A stretch of 36,391 bases of DNA from Companilactobacillus keshanensis (GCF_003946205.1 NZ_RHOS01000021.1:1-36391), one strand, 5' to 3'; counted from the stretch's first letter, positions 15,621 through 23,281 are shown. The notes: generated by a model not told the origin, from the sequence alone. Translations and numbers: made by a program.

Positions 15621-16334
15621 ATGACAAATAGATACGATCGACAACTAAAAATAAAACAAATTGGTACATCCGGGCAAAAAAAATTTGAAGGCTCACATGT
15701 ATTAGTAATCGGAGTTGGCGGACTTGGTAGTTTTGTTTCATCAGAATTGGTAAAGGCCGGGATCGGTGAAATAACGCTCTTGGATTTTGATGATGTGGAA
15801 CTAACTAATCTGCATCGACAAAACCTTTACGTGGAAAGTGATGTCGGAACTGACAAATTAGAGGCCATCAAGAATCATCTTCAACAAGCAAATAGTAATG
15901 TTAAAATTAATACCATAAATAAAAAATATTCCGCTGATATATTATCAACGAAATATGATCTAGTAATAGATTGTACGGACAATTTTCCCGTTAAATATCA
16001 GATAAACGAAGATTGTCAAAAGGCCGGTATCAAACATATCTTTGGTACTTGCGCTGCTAATCAAGGGCAAGTTATGTTTATTGATCAGGATTCAGCTTGT
16101 CTTGAGTGTCTCTACCCCAAAGAAAATATTGCTGAGCTTGGTCTAAGCAAAAATATTGGGACAAATCCAATGATCGTTGCTATAACCGGTAGCTTACAAG
16201 CTTCAATGGCGTTTAAATACTTGATTGACCCGCAAAAAATTTCTGCTGGCACTCTTATAGTAGTAGATAATTGGAATTTTGATTTTCGTAAAATTCATAT
16301 CAAAAAAAGACAAAATTGTCTTGGAGGTAACTAA
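15621..16334 (+). CDS. moeB: MoeB/ThiF-family MoaD-activating enzyme
   Basis: A 237-residue E1-like adenylyltransferase that activates the MoaD Gly-Gly tail with ATP. It shows RYDRQL (5-10), the nucleotide loop GVGGLG (31-36), DFDDVELTNLHRQ (55-67) and DCTDN (117-121). One zinc-type pair is present, CLEC (160-163), but the usual second CxxC near the C-terminus is reduced to one cysteine (RQNCLGGN, C233). The stop codon overlaps the ribosome site of moaB. The start at 15621 is favoured by AGGTG upstream and matches the family N-terminus; the frame upstream runs into the promoter. It could serve ThiS too, but the context is molybdopterin. Confidence 0.9.
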   Translation: MTNRYDRQLKIKQIGTSGQKKFEGSHVLVIGVGGLGSFVSSELVKAGIGEITLLDFDDVELTNLHRQNLYVESDVGTDKLEAIKNHLQQANSNVKINTINKKYSADILSTKYDLVIDCTDNFPVKYQINEDCQKAGIKHIFGTCAANQGQVMFIDQDSACLECLYPKENIAELGLSKNIGTNPMIVAITGSLQASMAFKYLIDPQKISAGTLIVVDNWNFDFRKIHIKKRQNCLGGN

Positions 16335-16802
16335 ATGAGTGAATTTGGAATTATTACAGTCAGCGACACCCGGACTGAAGAGACTGATAAATCAGGACTT
16401 TTCATTCAAAAGGCCATGACAAAATCTGGTAATATCTTTATAAAAAAATATATTGTTAAAGACGACGCTGAACAAATAACAGCTGCTTATAATAAATTAT
16501 TAGGAACTTCCTGCAAATTGATTTTGGTAAATGGAGGTACCGGAATTGCTCGTCGTGACGTTACGATCGACACTTTGGAGCCTAAATTTATCAAAGTCAT
16601 TCCGGGGTTTGGAGAGTACTTCCGTCAAATAAGTGTTGCTGATATTGGATTAAAAGCCTTAGTTTCTGGAGCTGTCGCTGGAATTACCGAAAATAATCAA
16701 ATTTGTTACCTAATACCTGGATCAACTAACGCCTGCAAAACAGCTTTAGAACAAATTATCTTACCGGACTTAAATCATTTAATTAAGGAGATCACTAAAT
16801 AA
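16335..16802 (+). CDS. moaB: MoaB/MogA-family molybdopterin adenylyltransferase
   Basis: A 155-residue protein of the MoaB/Mog fold. It shows GIITVSDTR near the N-terminus, NGGTGIARRDVTID (66-79) forming the molybdopterin-binding loop, and the C-terminal YLIPGST. It adenylates molybdopterin before MoeA inserts molybdenum. GGAGGT lies just before its ATG, which directly follows the moeB stop codon. The last base of its TAA is the first base of the moeA ATG. Its length and the lack of a separate mogA suggest that it does the adenylylation step. Confidence 0.94.
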   Translation: MSEFGIITVSDTRTEETDKSGLFIQKAMTKSGNIFIKKYIVKDDAEQITAAYNKLLGTSCKLILVNGGTGIARRDVTIDTLEPKFIKVIPGFGEYFRQISVADIGLKALVSGAVAGITENNQICYLIPGSTNACKTALEQIILPDLNHLIKEITK

Positions 16803-18031
16803 TGTACAAACCAGTAGATCAACGAAATGCTATTACTATCGACGAAGCTCGCAAAGTCATCGTTGATAATATAAATAGTGTTGAACTTAAAACCGAAAAA
16901 ATTCCCGCCACAAAGGCAAATCATCGAATTATTGCTGAAAACGTCACTGCACCACATGACTTCCCTACTTTCAGACGTTCCGGTTATGATGGCTTTGCCA
17001 TGTTGCAATCCGATTTAAATGACTTACCAGCCAATTTAAAAGTCGTCGGAGATATACCCGCAGGGGCTGACTTTGATCGTCCGCTTGTTTCAGGAGAGGC
17101 CGTTAGAATTATGACAGGTGGTTATGTTCCTGATGGTGCAGATATCGTAGTCATGCTGGAAACAACTAAAATGATTGATAGTGATACTGTTCAAATCACT
17201 GAAATTCAGAAAAAAGATAACATCACACAAATCGGTGACTACTTTAAAACTGGCGATACCCTACTAGCCAAGAATACTGAAATAAACCCTGGTGGTATCA
17301 GCTTGCTCAGTGCCTTTGATGTTCAAGAAATAACCGTTTATAAAAAACCAACGATCGGCATTATCATCACTGGTTCCGAGCTTTTGAATCCTGGTGAAGA
17401 AATTGTTAATGGAAAAATTTTTAACAGTAATGGACCAATGATCAGAGAACTATGCCGTGAAAATGGTGCTGATATTATCAGTTATACTCAAATAAAAGAT
17501 GAACCTGAAACTTTGAAAAAAGCCGTTAATGATGTTTTAGGAAAATGTGATGTCATTATAACCGATGGTGGTGTTTCTGTAGGAGACTTTGATATTATTG
17601 CCGATTTAGCAAAATCGTCAGAGAAACTGCTCTTCAATAAACTGGAAATGCGTCCTGGTAGTGTAACTACTGCATTCATTTACGATAAGACTCTTTTCTT
17701 CGGACTTTCTGGAAATCCTGGTGCTTGCTTTACTGGTTTTTATTTATATGTAGAATACGCCTTACGTTTGATGCAGCATCAGTCAAGTCGTTGTTTAGAA
17801 TGTAGCGGTATTCTCAACGCTGAATATATAAAAACTAATATGTATGACCGTATTCTTCGTGGGCAATATATATTTAAAGATGGTCATATTGAAATCGGTC
17901 GTGTTGGTGGGGACGCCTCTGGTAATCTCAATAATTTACAGCGTGCCACTTGTATGTTTGAAATTCCTCGTGGTAAAAATATTACTCCTAAAGGTAGTGT
18001 TTTAAGAACATGGCTCTTACCCTTCAAATAA
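16802..18031 (+). CDS. moeA: MoeA, molybdopterin molybdenumtransferase
   Basis: A 409-residue protein, normal for MoeA, which inserts molybdate into adenylated molybdopterin. It has RSGYDGFA (59-66), SGEAVRIMTGGYVPDGAD (97-114), the central MoaB-like domain with TGSELL (190-195) and TDGGVSVGD (254-262), GLSGNP (301-306), and a C-terminal beta domain. A CLEC pair follows at about 334-337. The start overlaps the moaB stop by one base, with AAGGAG upstream. The 3' end overlaps mobB by 22 bases. Confidence 0.95.
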   Translation: MYKPVDQRNAITIDEARKVIVDNINSVELKTEKIPATKANHRIIAENVTAPHDFPTFRRSGYDGFAMLQSDLNDLPANLKVVGDIPAGADFDRPLVSGEAVRIMTGGYVPDGADIVVMLETTKMIDSDTVQITEIQKKDNITQIGDYFKTGDTLLAKNTEINPGGISLLSAFDVQEITVYKKPTIGIIITGSELLNPGEEIVNGKIFNSNGPMIRELCRENGADIISYTQIKDEPETLKKAVNDVLGKCDVIITDGGVSVGDFDIIADLAKSSEKLLFNKLEMRPGSVTTAFIYDKTLFFGLSGNPGACFTGFYLYVEYALRLMQHQSSRCLECSGILNAEYIKTNMYDRILRGQYIFKDGHIEIGRVGGDASGNLNNLQRATCMFEIPRGKNITPKGSVLRTWLLPFK

Positions 18032-18492
18032 TTGGACATAAGAAAAGTGGTAAAACGACTCTGATCAAAGATTTTCTAATGATGACCGACTATAAATTCA
18101 GCATAGTGAAACACACCCATCTGCCGATTGATATTCCGAATACAACTGACACCGGAAAATTCTTTGAACATTCTGATGATGTACTTCTATTAAATAACGA
18201 ACAAATGATCCATTATCAAAGAAATGTACCGATGACTGAGTTAGAAAAAATAAAACTTATGCAACAAAATACTTCCGCAGATTTCATTATTATCGAGGGA
18301 ATTAAGGAACTAGATTTTCCTAAGGTAGTTTTGTTAAAACCAAATGAAACAAAAAATGATTTTGTAAAGATAACTAATATTAAAAAGTTTGTTTCAATTC
18401 AAGGAAACAAACAGGCCGAAGATATAGAAAATATGACTAAACGTAAGCAATTCATAAATAATTTTTTAAAGGATATTCAAAATGATCGATAG
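18010..18492 (+). CDS. mobB: MobB, molybdopterin-guanine dinucleotide biosynthesis adapter
   Basis: A 160-residue P-loop GTPase with Walker A GHKKSGKTT (9-17), VKHTH in the next strand, and IIIEGIKEL in the Walker B region. MobB is thought to assist MobA in attaching GMP to the cofactor. It overlaps moeA by 22 bases and mobA by 11 bases, so it is part of the same message. The ribosome site is weak, suggesting coupled translation. Confidence 0.92.
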   Translation: MALTLQIIGHKKSGKTTLIKDFLMMTDYKFSIVKHTHLPIDIPNTTDTGKFFEHSDDVLLLNNEQMIHYQRNVPMTELEKIKLMQQNTSADFIIIEGIKELDFPKVVLLKPNETKNDFVKITNIKKFVSIQGNKQAEDIENMTKRKQFINNFLKDIQNDR

Positions 18493-19027
18493 TTTGATTT
18501 TAGCCGGAGGAAGATCTACTCGCTTTAAAAATGATAAGGCTCTGGCTCACTTTAACAATGTGGTGATCCCGAATGTAAAATACACTGCGTCTCTAACCAT
18601 TCCTTTTGTAAACAAATGTTACGTTTCCACTAATGAAAACAATTATCACATGATTCAAAATCTATTTAGTAATGATGTAACAGTAATGAAAGACACTGAA
18701 CCAATGATTGATTGCGGTCCAATGTCTGCTGTTTGGTCATACTTTAAAGAAACCAACAAAGAAGAAGTCGAATTATTAGTCATTGCCACTGATTATATTA
18801 TTGATGCAACTGCGATAAATTTTATCCGACAGGATATCGGTTATATCGAAATTAAGCAACTTCCCTACTACACTTGCTGTCACTTAAAGATTAATATTGA
18901 ATTATTGAAACGACATATTAACAAAAAAGATTATCGTTGGCGTACGCTCCTTAGTGAAGCTAATTGCCGACCAAGAAACTTTTCTGGTTACTTGAAAAAT
19001 ATTAATTATCCGGAGGACCTACAATGA
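18482..19027 (+). CDS. mobA: MobA-like molybdenum cofactor guanylyltransferase (divergent)
   Basis: A 181-residue nucleotidyltransferase that should turn Mo-molybdopterin into MGD for NarG. The nucleotide loop is LAGGRSTRFKNDKAL (7-21), with the conserved Lys19. GPMSAV (79-84) is present, and the C-terminus ends NINYPEDL like other MobA proteins (N-T-P-E-D-L). Two deviations stand out: FKN replaces the usual MGx after the Arg, and ATDY (102-105) replaces the typical CDMP motif whose Asp helps bind Mg. As NarG needs bis-MGD, it is probably active but divergent. It overlaps the next gene through ATGA. Confidence 0.85.
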   Translation: MIDSLILAGGRSTRFKNDKALAHFNNVVIPNVKYTASLTIPFVNKCYVSTNENNYHMIQNLFSNDVTVMKDTEPMIDCGPMSAVWSYFKETNKEEVELLVIATDYIIDATAINFIRQDIGYIEIKQLPYYTCCHLKINIELLKRHINKKDYRWRTLLSEANCRPRNFSGYLKNINYPEDLQ

Positions 19028-19281
19028 AGTCAAAAGAAGACATGAGTAATGGTGATTTTCAAAAATTATTGGCTATCAGTTTAAATGATTTAAGTATTCA
19101 ACGCACATTACTGGAAAATGAAATTCAACATCAACGTGAAGATCTAAGAACACTTGAACAAGATCAGGCAATTGAAAAATTGGAACGTAATATTATGTTG
19201 ATAAAAAAAGATTATGAACACTTTCAAGAATTTGCTGATGCAAGTTTTGATAAATCAGAGGCAACTTATGATGTAGACTAA
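19024..19281 (+). CDS. Small coiled-coil protein of unknown function at the end of the cofactor operon
   Basis: 85 residues, highly charged, with a predicted long helix from about residue 20 to 70 (ENEIQHQREDLRTLEQDQ, then IEKLERNIMLIKKDYEHF) showing heptad-like leucine/isoleucine spacing. There is no cysteine, signal peptide or membrane segment. The ATG overlaps the mobA stop codon (ATGA) after CCGGAGG, so it is translated with MobA. It is the last gene before a terminator. I do not recognise a family. Its position suggests a partner of MobA/MobB or of NarG maturation, but that is inference only. Confidence 0.8.
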   Translation: MKSKEDMSNGDFQKLLAISLNDLSIQRTLLENEIQHQREDLRTLEQDQAIEKLERNIMLIKKDYEHFQEFADASFDKSEATYDVD

Positions 19282-19301
19282 AAAATTGAATAAAACAAAT
19301 A

Positions 19302-19335
19302 AACCCATGCAATCCAAAATCGGATTACATGGGTT
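19302..19335. terminator. Terminator between the cofactor operon and proS
   Basis: A 14-bp stem (19302-19315 and 19322-19335) with one mismatch, followed by ATTTAATTTAAT on the plus strand. On the minus strand it is followed by TTATTTGTTTTATT, so it can end both convergent units. Confidence 0.7.
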
Positions 19336-19395
19336 ATTTAATTTAATATCTGAAAGTAGAACACATTCTGTACTACTTGTTTTTTAATTAATTAA

Positions 19396-20835
19396 TTAAT
19401 ATGCTCGGGCAATCCAAACTGTATATTTAGCAGGTTTGCCACTTACAATATCAACTTTCTTTTCCATTGGTGGATTGAAAGGAATATTTCTAGTTGTAAA
19501 ACCAGTTGCTTCCTTGATCTTAGCTTCTGTTTCTTCTGTTCCATCCCATCCAATTAAAACGAATCCAGGTGTTTCATTAGCTGATTTCTTTGTTTCAATA
19601 TGTTTCTTCAATTCATCAAGTGTATCAATATCATAATACTCGTTAGCCTTATTACGTGCACGAGCAGATTCAAGAAGACGTTTTTGCATCGTCTTCAATT
19701 CATCAGAAATCCTATCACCGATACCATCTAGTGAAACAGATTCTTTGTCATCCAAATCACGCATCTTAATAACTGCTGAATTATTCTTCAAATCACGTGG
19801 TCCAAATTCAACGTGCATTGGGGCACCTTTTTGTTCCCAATTATTGAACTTATAACCAGGTGATGCGTCAGTATCGTCAATTTGTACTCGGATATCCTTA
19901 GCCTTAAGGTTTTCTTCCAAAGCCGTAAGTTTTTGCATAATTTCAGGATTCTTTTGCCATGGGCCAACAGGGATCAAAACAACTTGTGTTGGAGCAATTG
20001 CTGGAGGCAATACTAATCCGGCTTCGTCCCCGTGTTCCATGATCATAGCACCGATCAGACGTGTTGAAATCCCCCATGATGTTGTGAAGACATGTTTCAT
20101 TTGGTTATCTTTATCAAGATATTTGATATCAAATGATTCGGCAAAATTATTACCAAGATAATGTGAAGTCCCAGCTTGAACGGCCTTACCATCACGCATC
20201 ATTGATTCAGCTGAATATGTATCAACTGCACCAGCGAAACGTTCTGAAGGCGTTTTTTGACCTTTGTATACCGGAATATCCAAGAAGTTTTCTATCAAAT
20301 CAGTATAAGCGTCTAAGACACTTAAAGTTCTCTTTCTAGCATCTTCTTCTGTAGCATGTGCTGTATGTCCTTCTTGCCATAGAAATTCAGAAGTTCTCAT
20401 GAATGGAAGAGTTTTCTTTTCCCAGCGGAACACATTAGCCCATTGGTTAATTTCGTATGGAAGATCACGATATGATTGAATCCAGTCACTAAAGGCATTA
20501 CCGATCATAGTTTCTGATGTTGGACGCAAAGCATAAGGTTCTTCAAGTTTTTCATTACCAACTTGTGTTACCCAAGGTAACTCTGGTGCAAAACCTTCGA
20601 TATGTTCTTCTTCTTTTTCGAAGAAGTGCTTAGGAATAAGCATTGGGAAATATGCGTTTCTGATTTTTTGTGTCTTCAAGTAAGCATTAAATCTCTCTTG
20701 AATTCTTTCCCAAAGTTCATACCCGTCGGGCTTAAAAATAATACACCCTCTAACTGGTGAATAAGCCATTAAGTCGGCATTTTGAATTGTTTGAATATAC
20801 CATTTTGAAAAATCTGTTTTTTGTAGATCTGACAT
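19396..20835 (-). CDS. proS: Prolyl-tRNA synthetase, archaeal/eukaryote-like short type
   Basis: A 479-residue class II synthetase that charges tRNA-Pro. Motif 2 is seen in NVFRWEKKTLPFMRTSEFLWQEGHT (read in two parts around residues 137-161), and the motif 3 region contains TSWGISTRLIGA. It has no editing insertion and ends in WIARAY, the C-terminal Tyr typical of the archaeal/eukaryote-like (type 3) ProRS. Most lactobacilli have the long bacterial ProRS with an inserted editing domain, so this may be a second enzyme or a replacement. A T-box leader with a CCU specifier precedes it. AGGAGG lies shortly before the ATG. Confidence 0.93.
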   Translation of the reverse strand: MSDLQKTDFSKWYIQTIQNADLMAYSPVRGCIIFKPDGYELWERIQERFNAYLKTQKIRNAYFPMLIPKHFFEKEEEHIEGFAPELPWVTQVGNEKLEEPYALRPTSETMIGNAFSDWIQSYRDLPYEINQWANVFRWEKKTLPFMRTSEFLWQEGHTAHATEEDARKRTLSVLDAYTDLIENFLDIPVYKGQKTPSERFAGAVDTYSAESMMRDGKAVQAGTSHYLGNNFAESFDIKYLDKDNQMKHVFTTSWGISTRLIGAMIMEHGDEAGLVLPPAIAPTQVVLIPVGPWQKNPEIMQKLTALEENLKAKDIRVQIDDTDASPGYKFNNWEQKGAPMHVEFGPRDLKNNSAVIKMRDLDDKESVSLDGIGDRISDELKTMQKRLLESARARNKANEYYDIDTLDELKKHIETKKSANETPGFVLIGWDGTEETEAKIKEATGFTTRNIPFNPPMEKKVDIVSGKPAKYTVWIARAY

Positions 20836-20862
20836 TTTACATCCTCCTAAATTTATAGAAAA

Positions 20863-21090
20863 TAAAAAAGCTGCTCCATCCTAAAAGGACGAAACAGCTT
20901 CCGTGGTACCACCTTAATTAATCTTCATTATAAAAGATTCACTCAAATCATTAACGCCGATATGCGTATCGTCATTACAACGATAAAGTCAATTGGTAGG
21001 TTCGTAAACGACTTTGATACCTGATTCCAGCAAGACAGGCTCTCTTTGATCAGTCATATTTACTAATGATCCAAATGTTAATTCATGACA
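20863..21090 (-). promoter_or_regulatory. T-box riboswitch (tRNA-Pro, CCU specifier) upstream of proS
   Basis: On the minus strand the T-box core GGTGGTACCACG (20913-20902) is followed by a terminator stem AAGCTG...CAGCTT ending in TTTTTT (about 20900-20863). Upstream a long stem I region contains GAACCTACC, where CCT (21000-20998) is the likely specifier triplet for proline. Uncharged tRNA-Pro would stabilise the antiterminator and switch on proS. This fills the 303-bp gap between proS and the SufD-like gene. Confidence 0.9.
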
Positions 21091-21115
21091 CAACGATATT
21101 ATTTATACTCAATTT

Positions 21116-21121
21116 TGTCAA
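21116..21121 (-). promoter_or_regulatory. -35 element of the proS T-box promoter
   Basis: TTGACA on the minus strand, followed by an AT-rich stretch (AATAATAT) where the -10 should be. It lies only about 20 bases beyond the stop codon of the truncated SufD-like gene. Confidence 0.5.
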
Positions 21122-21138
21122 GTGAAATAATTATTTAT

Positions 21139-22008
21139 TTAAACAAATGTTTCAGAATAATTAACATCTTTTCCATGCTTATTTACTCCTAAATCAAGCC
21201 TCGTTTCAGTATTTTGAGAATCCATTTCAACATTAACTGTCGAATTTGAACCAAACAAATTATTGAAAATCTTACCAGTGGTATTCCCACCATTTTGAAG
21301 TGAAATCTTCCAATTAATTTTAGCATCACTATTCAAAAAGCCTTGTCGTTCAAAGAAAACTCGCGTATTACTTGAATACTTATCCAAAGACTCATAGTTA
21401 ACTTCACTACCAGACCTTGCAACTATTTCCACAAAAGGTTGAGCAAGGTTTTCTTTTGCTCCTACTGTTGTTGAGGTTTGCTTCAAGGTAACCTTACTAC
21501 CCTCCTCGGCCACGATTAAAACATGGCTGATGGAAGGATTTTTTACTGTACTATCTTGGATCATTTGAAGATCAATTGGAGTATTGATCTGAACGTTTTT
21601 GGAAATGTAAAGAAATATTCCGGAATTGATCATTGCCAAATGATATTTAGTAAGATTAGATTCGTTAGGATCAATAACTTTATCCATAAAATATCTTTGA
21701 ATTAAACGAGGATGTTCCCGAAAAGCTGTAAAAATATCCGTTAAGATCACACCTTTATCGTCTAGTTCATCTGGCAATTCGTTCTTAATAATTCGTTGAC
21801 CAAGTTGTACAACTTTGATCCCTGTACTCTCCGCTATTTCGGCCAAATTTTTATCTGAACGTTTAAAATTTGGAGCATCAAGTGAAAACTCATCTGGCAG
21901 ATCCACTGTAATTGCTTGTGATGCATCTAATCTACGATCAACAAACCAGTGCGGTTCTCCGTGATCATTTGCAGCTGATTCAATTTTTTCCAGAACTTCT
22001 TTTTCCAT
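21139..22008 (-). CDS. SufB/SufD-family protein lacking the C-terminal domain
   Basis: 289 residues of the SufBD family, which form the SufBC2D scaffold for Fe-S cluster assembly. The N-terminal part (HWFVDRRLDA) and the beginning of the beta-helix core (FVEIVARSGSEVNYESLDKY, then GGNTTGKIFNNLFGSNS) are clear. Full SufD proteins have about 420 residues; this one stops in the core, and the C-terminal domain with the conserved His/Cys is missing. The next feature is the proS T-box promoter about 20 bp later. The start at 22008 has GGAGG five bases upstream; an earlier ATG pair lies over that site. It may be a deletion remnant or a shortened accessory form. No sufC, sufS or sufU lies nearby. Confidence 0.75.
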   Translation of the reverse strand: MEKEVLEKIESAANDHGEPHWFVDRRLDASQAITVDLPDEFSLDAPNFKRSDKNLAEIAESTGIKVVQLGQRIIKNELPDELDDKGVILTDIFTAFREHPRLIQRYFMDKVIDPNESNLTKYHLAMINSGIFLYISKNVQINTPIDLQMIQDSTVKNPSISHVLIVAEEGSKVTLKQTSTTVGAKENLAQPFVEIVARSGSEVNYESLDKYSSNTRVFFERQGFLNSDAKINWKISLQNGGNTTGKIFNNLFGSNSTVNVEMDSQNTETRLDLGVNKHGKDVNYSETFV

Positions 22009-22122
22009 AACGTCCTCCATCAAGTAAATTAACTTTTCGTTATATATAATATTAAATCTCTTTTCTCATAAATTTGCACAATTAAATCAGAATGCCATGA
22101 CGAATAAATATTCTTATAAAGA

Positions 22123-22137
22123 TAGGCCATTTCCCTA
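22123..22137. promoter_or_regulatory. NreC-like box with five-base spacer before moaC
   Basis: TAGGC-CATTT-CCCTA matches both half-sites of the NreC consensus (one mismatch), but the spacer is five bases instead of four. It is centred about 34 bp upstream of the likely moaC -10, similar to the distance seen before moaA. Confidence 0.4.
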
Positions 22138-22154
22138 ATATTAGAAAAATGGCC
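22125..22154. repeat. Inverted repeat between sufD-like gene and moaC
   Basis: A perfect 8-bp inverted repeat, GGCCATTT (22125-22132) and AAATGGCC (22147-22154), enclosing CCCTAATATTAG. It overlaps the NreC-like box, so it may be part of a complex operator in this divergent promoter region. Confidence 0.45.
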
Positions 22155-22161
22155 GATTTGT

Positions 22162-22167
22162 TATACT
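22162..22167 (+). promoter_or_regulatory. Likely moaC -10 element
   Basis: TATACT, about 48 bases before the moaC start, with no recognisable -35. This is the pattern expected for an activator-dependent promoter with the NreC-like box just upstream. Confidence 0.4.
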
Positions 22168-22214
22168 TTAGTCAAATAAAATAAGTTCAAATTTTACAAA
22201 AGGAGGCCGTCAAA

Positions 22215-22694
22215 ATGGATAAATTAACACATTTCAACGACCAAAATAGGGCAAAAATGGTCGACGTTACCGACAAAGACGTAACTTCAAGAATTGCACA
22301 AGCTACTGGTAAAATAACGATGCATCCTGAAACTCTAAACAGGATACATGAAGGTAAAATTAAAAAAGGTGACGTTCTAGCAGTGGCCCAAATAGCTGGA
22401 ATTATGGCGGCCAAGCAAACAAGTCAGATGATACCAATGTGTCACTTGATACCATTAACCGGTGTCGATATAAAGTTTGAAGATGACAACGATAAAACAA
22501 TCATAATTACTACCACTGTCAAGACGAAACATGTTACAGGAGTTGAAATTGAAGCCTTATTAGCGGTTCAAACTGCTCTATTAACTATTTATGATATGTG
22601 CAAAGCAATTGATCGAGGCATGGTAATTACGGATATACACTTAGTAGAAAAAGATGGTGGCAAAAGTGGTCACTTCGTATATCAGGATCAATAA
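22215..22694 (+). CDS. moaC: MoaC, cyclic pyranopterin monophosphate synthase
   Basis: A 159-residue MoaC, which with MoaA converts GTP to cyclic pyranopterin monophosphate (precursor Z). Visible are [20 protein letters not shown] (50-69), [12 protein letters not shown] (72-83), [25 protein letters not shown] (about 109-133, read in two pieces) and [10 protein letters not shown]. The active-site residues K51, H77, D127 and K130 correspond to E. coli K51, H77, D128 and K131. A strong AAAGGAGG precedes the ATG. It is unlinked to moaA, which has its own promoter, and translation runs directly into the next gene. Confidence 0.96.
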   Translation: MDKLTHFNDQNRAKMVDVTDKDVTSRIAQATGKITMHPETLNRIHEGKIKKGDVLAVAQIAGIMAAKQTSQMIPMCHLIPLTGVDIKFEDDNDKTIIITTTVKTKHVTGVEIEALLAVQTALLTIYDMCKAIDRGMVITDIHLVEKDGGKSGHFVYQDQ

Positions 22695-23170
22695 TGATCG
22701 GTATAGTATTAAATACTAATAACGCTTCGATCAACGACTTGCAAATTACTGCCAATAAACTTCTACTAATCTCAAATCAAGTGATCATCACCTCAGATGA
22801 TCAAAATGTCCAAAATTACTTTAACCTACATTCCAGTAGCAAAGTAGTTACACAACAACGGCCGTTTAATAAAAATAATTGTTTAAGTGAAATTTATGCG
22901 GCTAGTCTATATTTCCCTGAACAGTCAGATTTTGTGACTCTTTCAACTGAATTCAAACAGTTAAAACCGGTTATTCTAACTAATCTAACTAACAATTCAA
23001 ATTGTTATGCCGCAACAATAAAACAGAATTACTACTCAATTAGTCATTTTAATATCAACAATTATGATCTTTCTCAGTATCTCAATCTAGATGATTTTAA
23101 TTTGAAGCAATTTATCACCCAAGAAATACAATGTTTACCACTTATTTTTAGTACTGGAAACATGTTTTAA
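22694..23170 (+). CDS. Degenerate MobA-like nucleotidyltransferase-fold protein
   Basis: A 158-residue protein coupled to moaC (last base of the moaC TAA is the A of its ATG). I recognise no family with certainty, but the layout follows MobA: a first strand MIGIVL, then NTNNAS where MobA has the LAGGxSxR nucleotide loop; a second strand QVIITSD; then CLSEIYAASLYF resembling GPLSGIYAAL; then DFVTLSTEFKQLKP resembling DxVLVLPCDMPFLxP. All catalytic residues are replaced. It is therefore likely a non-enzymatic MobA paralogue, possibly a partner of MobA or a cofactor-binding protein. The other MobA-type protein in the window, at 18482, keeps its Lys loop. Confidence 0.7.
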   Translation: MIGIVLNTNNASINDLQITANKLLLISNQVIITSDDQNVQNYFNLHSSSKVVTQQRPFNKNNCLSEIYAASLYFPEQSDFVTLSTEFKQLKPVILTNLTNNSNCYAATIKQNYYSISHFNINNYDLSQYLNLDDFNLKQFITQEIQCLPLIFSTGNMF

Positions 23171-23177
23171 TATATAG

Positions 23178-23194
23178 ATATTTGAATCAAATAT
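23178..23194. repeat. Palindrome upstream of nreABC
   Basis: ATATTTGA-A-TCAAATAT, a perfect inverted repeat directly after the preceding gene. No T-run follows, so an operator is at least as likely as a terminator. It is followed by a -10-like TATAAT at 23232. Confidence 0.35.
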
Positions 23195-23231
23195 TCCATT
23201 AGAGAATAAAATAATATCAATTATTGGCTTT

Positions 23232-23237
23232 TATAAT
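23232..23237 (+). promoter_or_regulatory. Likely nreABC -10 element
   Basis: A consensus TATAAT 45 bases before the nreA GTG, with an AT-rich but poor -35. It suggests that the sensor operon has its own promoter separate from moaC. Confidence 0.45.
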
Positions 23238-23281
23238 CTGTTAAACTAAATAAACAATGTTATTATTAGGAGGAACAAGGC

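Noticed and set aside
23178-23194. FNR/CRP-type binding site before nreA
   Set aside because: The half-sites TTTGA and TCAAA are separated by one base, not the four to six bases of FNR/CRP sites.
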